The notes under the pieces are model-generated. The model saw nothing but the letters and a program-made list of their open reading frames with translations. It was not told the DNA's origin and ran no database searches. Shown in pieces: positions 19,025 to 26,729 of a stretch of DNA of 64,000 bases. The DNA is from Arcobacter sp. CECT 8986. Its GTDB lineage: Bacteria > Campylobacterota > Campylobacteria > Campylobacterales > Arcobacteraceae. Each line of letters opens with the position of its first letter. The stretch's first letter is position 1. Made by a program: the position numbers and the translations under genes. The stretch spans positions 124,001 through 188,000 of the forward strand of contig NZ_PDKG01000004.1 of assembly GCF_004116725.1 (NCBI RefSeq), in the 5' to 3' direction.

Positions 19025-19422
19025 GAAGCAATGTCCTTAAGAGTTAAATCCTCTAAGAACACGTTTATTTTATTTTGTAAGTTATTTAGTAAAGGCCAAA
19101 TTGTGCATGTATTAGCAATATCAGAAGGACAAGAATTAATAGATGGAGAACACTCAAAAACAGATGGATTTTTCTCTTCTGCTGCTGTTGTAATTTCCAA
19201 AATTGTTAATTTGTCATATGATTTTTTTAGAGCAAAACCACCGTTAACACCTCTATGAGATACAACAATATCATTTTTTGCTAGATTTTGCATAACTTTT
19301 GCTAAAAAAGATTTTGATATATTTAATTCTTTAGATAATACATCTACATTTTTTGGTTTATCACTTTTTGCAATAGATACTAAAGAAAGAAGTGCGTATT
19401 CGCTCTTTTTTGTTAATAACAT
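19021..19422 (-). CDS. Rrf2-family regulator with a three-cysteine Fe-S motif
   Basis: A winged-helix regulator of about 133 residues. I chose the ATG at 19422, preceded by AGGA, over an upstream ATG at 19452 because MLLTKKSEYALLSL is the normal family start. The HTH region is VLSKELNISKSFLAKVMQNL and the wing is VSHRGVNGGFALKK. Three cysteines, C91, C98 and C106 (C-x6-C-x7-C), match the Fe-S-binding layout of IscR/NsrR-type proteins, so it probably senses Fe-S status, nitric oxide or redox state. It leads the operon with the DHH phosphoesterase. Confidence 0.85.
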   Translation of the reverse strand: MLLTKKSEYALLSLVSIAKSDKPKNVDVLSKELNISKSFLAKVMQNLAKNDIVVSHRGVNGGFALKKSYDKLTILEITTAAEEKNPSVFECSPSINSCPSDIANTCTIWPLLNNLQNKINVFLEDLTLKDIAS

Positions 19423-19467
19423 AATTTTCCTAACTAAATTTTTAATAAACATATTCTACTAGAAGTA

Positions 19468-19506
19468 AAATTAATATTAATTTTTTTTGTAAACTAAATT
19501 TAGTTT
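19468..19506 (-). promoter_or_regulatory. Two 16-bp palindromes upstream of the Rrf2 gene
   Basis: AAATTAATATTAATTT (19468-19483) and AAACTAAATTTAGTTT (19491-19506) are both perfect palindromes. A half-copy AACTAAATTT recurs at 19432-19441, right before the chosen start. They are candidate operators for autoregulation by the Rrf2 protein. The surrounding sequence is extremely AT-rich, so some symmetry is expected by chance. Confidence 0.35.
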
Positions 19507-19520
19507 TTATAAAAAATTTA

Positions 19521-19550
19521 AAAAAAAAGGTTGCAAGTTAACTTGCAACC
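19521..19550 (-). terminator. Intrinsic terminator of rpsO
   Basis: GGTTGCAAGTT and AACTTGCAACC form a perfect 11-bp stem (19529-19550). On the minus strand it is followed by a run of eight T (the A-run at 19521-19528). It lies about 35 bases after the rpsO stop. T-runs on both sides would also stop plus-strand transcription. Confidence 0.9.
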
Positions 19551-19583
19551 TTTTTACTTAGCTAAATTGGTAAAGTAAGTAAA

Positions 19584-19856
19584 TTACTTAGCTCTAATTC
19601 CTAACTCAGCAACTAAAGAAGTAAATCTTTCATAATCAGTTTTCTTTAAGTATTGTAAAAGTCTTTTTCTTTTACCAACCATTTTTAAAAGACCTAATCT
19701 TGAAGAGTGATCTTTTTTGTTTGTTTTTAAGTGCTCAGTAAGAACTCTAACTTGCTCTGTTAAAATAGCAATTTGAACTTCTGCTGAACCTGTATCTTTT
19801 TCATTTTTTTGGAACTTTGCAATAATACTTGCTTTTACGTCCTGATCTAAAGCCAT
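19584..19856 (-). CDS. rpsO: Small ribosomal subunit protein S15 (uS15)
   Basis: Binds 16S rRNA in the central domain and helps form the platform. The 90-residue protein shows [40 protein letters not shown] and [20 protein letters not shown], which are diagnostic. A strong ribosome binding site, AGGAGG, precedes the ATG. It is monocistronic, with its own promoter and a strong terminator. Confidence 0.97.
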   Translation of the reverse strand: MALDQDVKASIIAKFQKNEKDTGSAEVQIAILTEQVRVLTEHLKTNKKDHSSRLGLLKMVGKRKRLLQYLKKTDYERFTSLVAELGIRAK

Positions 19857-19910
19857 AATGACCTCCTAATAGGTATATTTAATTTCACTTAACAATTTTA
19901 AGTGTCGCGA

Positions 19911-19916
19911 ATTATA
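19911..19916 (-). promoter_or_regulatory. -10 box of rpsO
   Basis: On the minus strand this reads TATAAT, placing the transcript start near 19904 and leaving a leader of about 48 nt. The divergent ABC gene starts at 19982, so the two promoters share this 125-base space. Confidence 0.55.
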
Positions 19917-19981
19917 TTCAAACTTATATTAAAGTAAGTTTAAGTTAAATATGATTAAATTATGTTTATTAGGGAGAAAAA

Positions 19982-20773
19982 ATGAATATAATAGACTTTG
20001 AAAATATTCATGTTGGATATGATGAGAAAATAATATTAAAAGAGTTAACACTAAAAATAAAACAAAATGAACACTGGGCAATTCTAGGCTCAAATGGTTG
20101 TGGAAAATCAACACTTATAAAACTTATGCTTTCAGAGCTTCATCCAAGAAAACAGTACAAATATAAAAAAGAGATTATGGGAAAAGAGAGATACTCAATC
20201 TTTGAATTAAAAAAAGATTTAGGAATTATTACAAATGATTTACATAATTACTTTGAAAAAAATGCAGGATTTTTGTCTGGATATGAAGTAGTATTAAGTG
20301 GTTTTTATAGTTCTATTGGTATTTTTAAACATCAAGATTTCACAGAAGAACAACACCAAAGAGCGATACAAACAATTGAGTTTTTAGAAATTGAAGAGTT
20401 AAAAGATAAATTAGTATGTCAAATGTCAACAGGACAACTAAGAAAATGTATAATTGCAAGAGCTTTAATTCATAAACCTAAAGCTTTTATTTTAGATGAA
20501 CCAACGGTTGGATTAGATATAAAAGCACAAGATAATTTTATAAAACTTCTTAAAAAACTTTCAAAAGAGAGTTCAATTGTTTTAGTAACTCATCACATAG
20601 AAGAGATTTTTAAAGAGATAAATAAAGTTGCACTTATAAAAGATAATACAATTTATAAAAGTGGTGATAAAGAAGATATTTTAAATAGCGAAAATTTATC
20701 AAAAATATTTGATATCAATATAAAACTTGATAAAGAAAATGATAGATATTTTATAAAAAGTATAGATAACTAA
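19982..20773 (+). CDS. ABC transporter ATP-binding protein (ModF/YlmA-like)
   Basis: A single ABC ATPase domain of 263 residues. Walker A is GSNGCGKST (36-44), the signature is a variant MSTGQLRKC, Walker B is AFILDEPTVGLD and the switch histidine is in VTHHIEEIF. The variant signature and the VTHHIEE region resemble orphan ATPases of the ModF/YlmA group. No permease gene is adjacent, although the next gene encodes a membrane protein. The substrate is unknown. Confidence 0.8.
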   Translation: MNIIDFENIHVGYDEKIILKELTLKIKQNEHWAILGSNGCGKSTLIKLMLSELHPRKQYKYKKEIMGKERYSIFELKKDLGIITNDLHNYFEKNAGFLSGYEVVLSGFYSSIGIFKHQDFTEEQHQRAIQTIEFLEIEELKDKLVCQMSTGQLRKCIIARALIHKPKAFILDEPTVGLDIKAQDNFIKLLKKLSKESSIVLVTHHIEEIFKEINKVALIKDNTIYKSGDKEDILNSENLSKIFDINIKLDKENDRYFIKSIDN

Positions 20774-20783
20774 AAGAGGTAAA

Positions 20784-21623
20784 ATGTTAAACATAGTATA
20801 TAAAAAACAAGTCATAAATAAATTATTTATGCTTACAGCTTTTTGTATTTTTTCACTTGTTATGTATCAAGGGCATATTCAAAAAGGTGGAGTTTATACA
20901 ATTTTAATGTATTTAACTTTTCTATTGATTGCTTTTCAAATTGCATCTATTTTTTATGTACTATTTGTAACAAGACGATTAGAATTAAAAATTGATGAAA
21001 AGACTATTTCATGGAAAGTTTTTGATAATAAAAAAATTTCTAAAGAAATAAATATTAATTTAGAAGAGATAAAACAGACAAAAACAGAGATAAATTACTT
21101 AACAGGAAATGTTTATTCGAACTTTACTATTACTTTTATACTAAATAATGATTCTATAATTGAGCTTACTGATGGACTTTTGTATGATATTGGACTAGAA
21201 AAAGCAGAAGAGATTTCTACTTATTTATTAAATCATAATTTAGGCGATGAGACAGATATTAAATTTGCAAATTTAGTAAAAGATTTGGATATTGATACAT
21301 CAAAAGAACAAAAATTTATAACAAAAGAGCCAAAAGCTTATATTTTAGGAGTTATTTCAAAAAATAAAAAAGAGTTTTTAGCTTTAAGATTACAAATCGA
21401 AGCTGTCTATTCAGATTATAATAACATCAAAAAAAATACAAACAATGAGTATTTAGTAGAAAATGTTGATAAAAAAGATAGTTATATCCATCTAAAAGCA
21501 AATCCTATTGGTTATATGATAAGATTTGAAAATGTAAGTAAAAAGCCTGATTTAAAGATGTTAAAAGAGTTTAAAGGTGCGACAATAAAAAATAAATTGG
21601 CAAATATAATGAGAGCAAAATAG
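20784..21623 (+). CDS. Two-helix membrane protein of unknown function
   Basis: A 279-residue protein with AGAGGT as ribosome binding site. Two hydrophobic helices (about 14-31 and 39-62, the latter with LMYLTFLLIAFQIASIFYVL) are followed by about 210 soluble residues rich in beta strands, reminiscent of bacterial PH-like domains (ELKIDEKTISWKVFDNKKIS). I do not recognise the family. It follows the ABC ATPase by 10 bases and ends in a terminator, so the two form an operon; it could be an accessory membrane partner. Confidence 0.6.
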   Translation: MLNIVYKKQVINKLFMLTAFCIFSLVMYQGHIQKGGVYTILMYLTFLLIAFQIASIFYVLFVTRRLELKIDEKTISWKVFDNKKISKEININLEEIKQTKTEINYLTGNVYSNFTITFILNNDSIIELTDGLLYDIGLEKAEEISTYLLNHNLGDETDIKFANLVKDLDIDTSKEQKFITKEPKAYILGVISKNKKEFLALRLQIEAVYSDYNNIKKNTNNEYLVENVDKKDSYIHLKANPIGYMIRFENVSKKPDLKMLKEFKGATIKNKLANIMRAK

Positions 21624-21640
21624 ATTTTTGCTCTTTATTT
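21612..21640 (+). terminator. Terminator after the ABC/membrane-protein operon
   Basis: AGAGCAAAA pairs with TTTTGCTCT (9 bp, five-base loop), followed by TTATTT. The stem covers the stop codon at 21621-21623. It also lies just past the stop of the convergent moaA. Confidence 0.7.
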
Positions 21641-21641
21641 A

Positions 21642-22610
21642 TCATCCACCAGTTTTATAAAATGCTCTAGCTGAAGTTTGAGTATCGCTCTCTTCTGACC
21701 ATTTGTTTTTTTCTGGTTTATTTTTTAAAACCTTTTTCAAAATTTCAAGAGCTTTTTCTATATCATCACTCTCAACTGCTTTTTTAATACTTAATGCATC
21801 TTCAAAATATAAACATGGTATCAAAAACCCTTCTGCTGTTAATCTTATTCTATTACAGTCTGAACAAAAATCAGCTTTGTGAGGTTCTATTATTCCAAAC
21901 TCATATCCATCATCTAACTCAAAGTTTTGAGAAGGTGAACTTCCATCTCTTTTTATAGCTTTGAAGTTATATTTAGAAGCAATAATATTTTGTATCTCTT
22001 GTGAGTTTAAACCTTTTGCACTATCTTTTGCATGATGATTTTCCATAAACTCAATAAACCTAACAGTATATCCTCTTTGTTTACAGTACTCTAAAATCTC
22101 TACAAGTTCATCATCATTAATGCCCTTCATTGGAACACAATTTATCTTTACTTTTAGCCCTACTTTTGAAGCAGTTTCTATTCCCTCTAAAACTTTATTT
22201 AATACATCTTTTTGTGCAATCTTTTGTGCTACATCAGCTTTTAATGTATCTAAAGATATATTTACTCTTTTAAGACCTGCATCTTTTAACTTTTGAGCAA
22301 CTTTTGGTAAAAGATAACCATTTGTAGTTAGTGCTAAATCGATATCATTTTTATAATCATATATCATTTTTATAAAAGTATCTAAGCCCTCTCTTAATAG
22401 TGGTTCACCACCAGTAATACGAACTTTTTTAACACCTTCATCTATTGATACTTTTATAAATTTAAATAAATTTTCATAAGAGAGTAGATTCTCTTTTGGT
22501 ACCCAAGAAAATGGTTTTTCAGGCATACAGTATTGGCATCTAAAATTACATCTTTCAGTAACAGATACTCTTAAATAATCTACTACTCTGTTGTGTCCAT
22601 CTATTAACAT
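21642..22610 (-). CDS. moaA: GTP 3',8-cyclase (molybdenum cofactor synthesis)
   Basis: Radical-SAM enzyme for the first step of molybdopterin synthesis. The N-terminal cluster motif is C21-x3-C25-x2-C28 in [12 protein letters not shown]. The C-terminal substrate-side cluster is C-x2-C-x13-C in [20 protein letters not shown], and the protein ends in the essential GG tail. The 322 residues are normal. Placement near the nap cluster is sensible, since NapA needs a molybdenum cofactor. Confidence 0.96.
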   Translation of the reverse strand: MLIDGHNRVVDYLRVSVTERCNFRCQYCMPEKPFSWVPKENLLSYENLFKFIKVSIDEGVKKVRITGGEPLLREGLDTFIKMIYDYKNDIDLALTTNGYLLPKVAQKLKDAGLKRVNISLDTLKADVAQKIAQKDVLNKVLEGIETASKVGLKVKINCVPMKGINDDELVEILEYCKQRGYTVRFIEFMENHHAKDSAKGLNSQEIQNIIASKYNFKAIKRDGSSPSQNFELDDGYEFGIIEPHKADFCSDCNRIRLTAEGFLIPCLYFEDALSIKKAVESDDIEKALEILKKVLKNKPEKNKWSEESDTQTSARAFYKTGG

Positions 22611-22674
22611 TATTTTCTCACTTTTTACAAAAAAATTTTAAAAGCTTAATATAATTAAACTTAAATAAGAAAAA

Positions 22675-23301
22675 TTAATTATAAATTGAAATTAATTTTT
22701 CTTGGTCAATCTCTCTTTTTTTCATATCAATATAACCTTTATCTTTATAGTTTCTAAGAACTCTTGATAAAGTTTCTGGTGTTATATTTAACATCTGTGC
22801 AATTAAGACATTTTTAGTTTTAAAAAAATCTTCTTGATTCTCAACTATATACTTTGCAACTCTTTCATGTGTATCTAACACAAGTTGAGAAGAGATAATT
22901 CTTTCTAAATTTTTTATCTTCTTAATCAAAGAAGATTGAATTTTTAAAATCATTGTTTCATTAGAATAGATAATCTTTTTAAACTTCTCAAAATCAATCT
23001 TTAAAACTTCACATTCACTATATGCTAATGCTGTTGCAGGATAAGGAATATTTTCAAAATTACTTAACTCTGCAATAAGCTCATTATCATAAAAGTATTT
23101 CATTACAATCTCTTTGTTTGTACTTGTACTTTTGTAAAGTTTCACAATACCTTTTACCAATAAATGCAAATATTTTGACTCATCGCCCTCATAAAAAATT
23201 ATGTTATCTTTTGAAAAATTAGTTTTTATTGAAATTTTTTCAATTTTTTTCAATATCTTTTCATCTAAATCTTCAAAAAGATAAAGCTCTTTTAAATTCA
23301 T
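22675..23301 (-). CDS. Crp/Fnr-family regulator (first copy)
   Basis: A cyclic-nucleotide-type sensor domain (about 1-120) and a C-terminal helix-turn-helix. The recognition helix is ITPETLSRVLRNYK, with the E..SR pattern that in FNR reads TTGA half-sites. The N-terminal cysteines that hold an Fe-S cluster in FNR are absent; the only cysteine is in YSECEVL. Oxygen sensing by a cluster is therefore unlikely, and a heme- or NO-sensing (DNR/NNR-like) mode is more plausible. It follows the TrpD2-like gene by 9 bases. Confidence 0.84.
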   Translation of the reverse strand: MNLKELYLFEDLDEKILKKIEKISIKTNFSKDNIIFYEGDESKYLHLLVKGIVKLYKSTSTNKEIVMKYFYDNELIAELSNFENIPYPATALAYSECEVLKIDFEKFKKIIYSNETMILKIQSSLIKKIKNLERIISSQLVLDTHERVAKYIVENQEDFFKTKNVLIAQMLNITPETLSRVLRNYKDKGYIDMKKREIDQEKLISIYN

Positions 23302-23310
23302 TCTTTACCT

Positions 23311-24228
23311 TTAGTTTAATCTTTCCCATGCTTCTTGTAAAGAATCAACTCTATTTGCAAATAATAAATATAAAGCAATATTAAACTTACTTAACTTTAA
23401 TATATCTTGACTTGGATTATTAATTATTTTTTTTGATTCTTCAATTGTTATATTTTCATATACTTTATCATAATTAATTCCATAATGTGATAATTCAAAA
23501 CTTTTTTCACAAATTTCATCATCTATTTTTTGCCAATATTTTCCATCTGAAAATACTTCTGGACTACCTTCAGCAGCTTTAACAATTGTTACTTGTTTAA
23601 AATATTCACTAAAAATATTTATATATTTTTGTACATAAGGTCTATGAAATGCAGTTGTAACTGCATATTCACTTTTTGCAACACCCAAAAGTTTTTCAAC
23701 TGTATTAAACACAGTTCGAAGTCCTAATTCATGTCTTAGTGGTGTTAAGTCACTTAAATTTTTTAAATACTCTTGTCTATCAAAAATATGAACATATTCA
23801 TTTGTTTTTAATTCACCAGCTAAATCTTTTGCACACATTCCAATTTTTGCAGGTTGCAAATAATCTGTTGAGATTACAAGATTTAAAGGTTTAATATCAC
23901 TATTTTTTTTATAAAAATCTTTTAATATATCTTCATATAAAGGAAATAAGAATGGATTTCTCACTCTTCCATCAAAGGAATAACCAAGTTCTATTGAATC
24001 TTTCACTTCTTTGAATGTCATTAAATTTTTCAAAGCTTTTACACAAGCTTTCAACTCATCATCTGATTCAAGTTTTACTCTAAAACCTATCAAAAATGCT
24101 CCAATTTGTGCATCAGTTACTTCTTTTTTAAGTATTTTTGTTATTACATCAATAGTCTCATCTTCTAATAAATCACGATTTCCTTTAATCCCTGTACCAA
24201 CGGCTTTTATATACTTTTTAAAATCCAC
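23311..24228 (-). CDS. TrpD2/YbiB-like glycosyltransferase-fold protein
   Basis: A 305-residue protein of the anthranilate phosphoribosyltransferase fold (glycosyl transferase family 3). The N-terminal helical domain is recognisable in VGTGIKGNRDLLEDETIDVI and TDAQIGAFLIGFRVK. The loops that bind phosphoribosyl diphosphate in true TrpD are not clearly conserved. The later segment ALYLLFANRVDSLQEAWERL also fits the YbiB group, which binds nucleic acid rather than acting in tryptophan synthesis. It leads the Crp/Fnr gene in the same operon. Confidence 0.7.
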   Translation of the reverse strand: MDFKKYIKAVGTGIKGNRDLLEDETIDVITKILKKEVTDAQIGAFLIGFRVKLESDDELKACVKALKNLMTFKEVKDSIELGYSFDGRVRNPFLFPLYEDILKDFYKKNSDIKPLNLVISTDYLQPAKIGMCAKDLAGELKTNEYVHIFDRQEYLKNLSDLTPLRHELGLRTVFNTVEKLLGVAKSEYAVTTAFHRPYVQKYINIFSEYFKQVTIVKAAEGSPEVFSDGKYWQKIDDEICEKSFELSHYGINYDKVYENITIEESKKIINNPSQDILKLSKFNIALYLLFANRVDSLQEAWERLN

Positions 24229-24328
24229 TTTTAAACCTTTATAAGCATAAAATATTAATCATTTAATTTAATTTTATATAAGGATAATATAGAATTGCTT
24301 AAATAAAACATGGGAATGGGGTTTACGT

Positions 24329-24994
24329 TTGAATTTACAAGAAACTATAAAATCTATTGATTTTTTTAATAGATTAACAGAAGAACAAATAGAGATATTG
24401 AGTGATTTTTCAAATATCACATCATATAAAAAAGACTCTATTTTATATTACGAAAGTGATGAAAATAATAAATTAATGTTTTTAATAGAGGGTTTATTAA
24501 AAGTATATAAAGTTGATAAATTCGGAAATGAGATTTTTTTATATCACATTTATAGCAATAATATGATTTCAGAACTTTCATCAATTAATAATACAAAAAT
24601 TCACTGTTTTTCTAATGCAGAGTTTATTGAAGATTCAAAAGTTTTATCAGTTGATTATGAAAAATTTAAAGAGAATTTTTTAGATAAAAATATATTAACC
24701 TCTGAACTAATAGAAGTTTTATTAAATAAAAGTCAGCAGTTTCAGTGTATTATAAATAGAGAGCTTGTATTTGATGCAACGGCAAAAGTTGCATTTATGT
24801 TAAAGCAAGATTTACATATGTTTAATAAACTAAAAAGACAAGAAGTATCTTTTATGCTTCATATTCAACCTGAAACTTTGTCAAGAGTATTAAAAAGATT
24901 GACAAGAAATAATATTATAAATATTGAAAATGGGGATGTACAAATCATTGATGAAAATTCATTGGTATCTATATTTAAAGGTATTGGGGTATGA
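24329..24994 (+). CDS. Crp/Fnr-family regulator (second copy)
   Basis: Paralogue of the regulator at 22675. The start is TTG at 24329 with GGGG upstream; nearby ATG codons are in another frame. The sensor domain spans about 1-120 and the recognition helix is IQPETLSRVLKRL, again with the FNR-like E..SR readout. It lacks an FNR-type N-terminal cysteine cluster. Its stop overlaps the next gene (ATGA), coupling it to the nitrate-sensor-like protein. The two together precede napA and are good candidates to control it. Confidence 0.84.
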   Translation: MNLQETIKSIDFFNRLTEEQIEILSDFSNITSYKKDSILYYESDENNKLMFLIEGLLKVYKVDKFGNEIFLYHIYSNNMISELSSINNTKIHCFSNAEFIEDSKVLSVDYEKFKENFLDKNILTSELIEVLLNKSQQFQCIINRELVFDATAKVAFMLKQDLHMFNKLKRQEVSFMLHIQPETLSRVLKRLTRNNIINIENGDVQIIDENSLVSIFKGIGV

Positions 24995-25980
24995 AAAAGT
25001 CACAAACAATTAGTAGTAAAATCAAAACTATTGGATTAATTTTTGTAATTTTAGTTGCAAGTTTAATTGCTACAACTATTTATTTAAATGAAAAAAATGA
25101 AAAAGATGCGTTGATTATAAATATTGCTGGTAAACAAAGAATGCTTACTCAAAGAATTTCTAAAAATGTATTTTATTTATATCATAACAATAAAAAAAGT
25201 TTCACAGAATTAGACAATGCAGCACAAGAGTTCATATATAATCTAAACTCTTTAAAAAATGGTAATACACTAATAAGTATAAACAAATCACCAACAGATG
25301 AGATTTCTAATCAAATTTCTAAAGTTGAGATTTTATGGAATAACTTTTACAAAAATATAAATAAATTTGAAGAGTTACTTCAATCAAGAGATAAAAATGA
25401 TAAAAAAACAGAAGATATACTAAAAAGTATTGTTGAAAATGTTTATGAAACAAATAACAAACTTTTAAATGAAGTTGATGAAATTGTTAGTTTATACACA
25501 ACTTATGCAGAAAATAAAACAGATTTCATAACATATTTTCAATATCTATTTGCACTTATAATTATTTTATTAATTGTATATAGTTACTTCAAATTAAAAA
25601 ATATGGAAGAAAATGCAAAAAAATTCCTTGAACTTACAAAAAAAATAAAAGATGGAAAAATTGCAGAACCAATTGATATGGCTGATTTTCAAGCTGAAGA
25701 TGAAATTGCAGAAGCCACAACTTCAATAAATTGTTTTATAAATAAAATAAATACAGCTATGAAATACTCAGATAGTGCTTCTAAAAAGCTTGAAGATTTA
25801 ACTAATGAATTTGATGAAATACTAGAAGAGTTAAAAGATTCTCAAGATTTATCAAATCAATTATTTAAAAGTGAAGATATGGTTATCGAATCACAAGAAA
25901 ACTTACTAAACTTCACTCATAAACTTGAAGATTTGAAAAAAGAGTTAAATTCTCTTTCTCAAAATTGTAATCATAAGTAA
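24991..25980 (+). CDS. NarX-like nitrate-sensing (PilJ-domain) membrane protein without kinase
   Basis: A 329-residue protein with helices at about 13-30 and 184-203. Residues 43-56 (INIAGKQRMLTQRI) match the P-box by which NarX/NarQ bind nitrate, including the arginine (R50 here) that contacts the anion. After helix two comes a HAMP-like segment and a long coiled coil, but no histidine kinase, ATPase or chemotaxis signalling tip. It overlaps the Crp/Fnr gene by 4 bases and lies before napA. It may pass a nitrate signal by protein contact. Confidence 0.78.
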   Translation: MKKSQTISSKIKTIGLIFVILVASLIATTIYLNEKNEKDALIINIAGKQRMLTQRISKNVFYLYHNNKKSFTELDNAAQEFIYNLNSLKNGNTLISINKSPTDEISNQISKVEILWNNFYKNINKFEELLQSRDKNDKKTEDILKSIVENVYETNNKLLNEVDEIVSLYTTYAENKTDFITYFQYLFALIIILLIVYSYFKLKNMEENAKKFLELTKKIKDGKIAEPIDMADFQAEDEIAEATTSINCFINKINTAMKYSDSASKKLEDLTNEFDEILEELKDSQDLSNQLFKSEDMVIESQENLLNFTHKLEDLKKELNSLSQNCNHK

Positions 25981-25987
25981 AATTAAT

Positions 25988-26578
25988 CTATTTTTTTAAG
26001 CTATTAAAATATTCTTGAGCCTTTTTTCTTAGAAGGCTCATCCTTTTCTCACCTTTTGGCAAGCTATTTCTTAAAACTTTCATACTATTTAAAAACTTAT
26101 CAATATCATTTGGAATTAAACTTTTTATATAATTTTTCAACTCTTTTGTGATTGCAGGAGATTGGCCATTTGTTGCGATAGATACTGTAATATCACCCTT
26201 TTTTATTATTGAAGGAAAGATAAAATCACTATACTCTTTAAAATCCACAAAGTTACATAAAACTTTTTTATTTCTTGTATATAAATAAATCTCTTCTTGT
26301 AATTTCAAATCATCAACAGCGACAACTAATATATCAATATTCTGTAAATAACCTTTATTGTAATTATCTTGTAAATATGTTAATTTATAATTATCTATTA
26401 GTTCTTTTAGTTCTTCTGTAATCTCTTTTGAGATAACTGTTATATTTGTTGAAAAATCTAACAAAGAAAGGATCTTTCTATGAGCAATAACGCCTCCACC
26501 AATTACTAATATATTTTTATTTTCCAAGTTTAATAATGTTGGTAAGTAGTTCAATTTAGCCCTTATATAGTTTTTCAT
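25988..26578 (-). CDS. Siroheme synthase, precorrin-2 dehydrogenase/ferrochelatase type
   Basis: A 196-residue Met8/CysG N-terminal-type enzyme that oxidises precorrin-2 and inserts iron. NILVIGGGVIAHRKILSLL is the NAD-binding site, and VCNFVDFKEYSDFIFPSIIK and DITVSIATNGQSPAITKELK are family signatures. The methyltransferase domain of full CysG is absent, so uroporphyrinogen methylation needs another gene. Its start lies in the shared control region with napA, so both may respond to the FNR-type box. Confidence 0.85.
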   Translation of the reverse strand: MKNYIRAKLNYLPTLLNLENKNILVIGGGVIAHRKILSLLDFSTNITVISKEITEELKELIDNYKLTYLQDNYNKGYLQNIDILVVAVDDLKLQEEIYLYTRNKKVLCNFVDFKEYSDFIFPSIIKKGDITVSIATNGQSPAITKELKNYIKSLIPNDIDKFLNSMKVLRNSLPKGEKRMSLLRKKAQEYFNSLKK

Positions 26579-26658
26579 ATTGTACTTTTTTTTCTTTTAA
26601 AAAGTATTATTTATGATTTAAATCGGACAATATATATCTTAATTTAAACTTATAAAAT

Positions 26659-26700
26659 TTGACTAAGGTCAATAATTATAAATAAAATAAGTGATACAAT
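26659..26700 (+). promoter_or_regulatory. napA promoter with FNR-type box at -41.5
   Basis: TTGAC-TAAG-GTCAA (26659-26672) is a perfect inverted repeat of the FNR type. TACAAT at 26695-26700 is the -10 box, so the deduced start is about 26707 and the box is centred at -41.5, the class II activator position. On the minus strand TATATA (26636-26631) stands at the same distance, so the box could also serve the divergent siroheme gene. Confidence 0.75.
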
Positions 26701-26729
26701 TGTTACGAAACAAATAAAAAGGAGATAAT

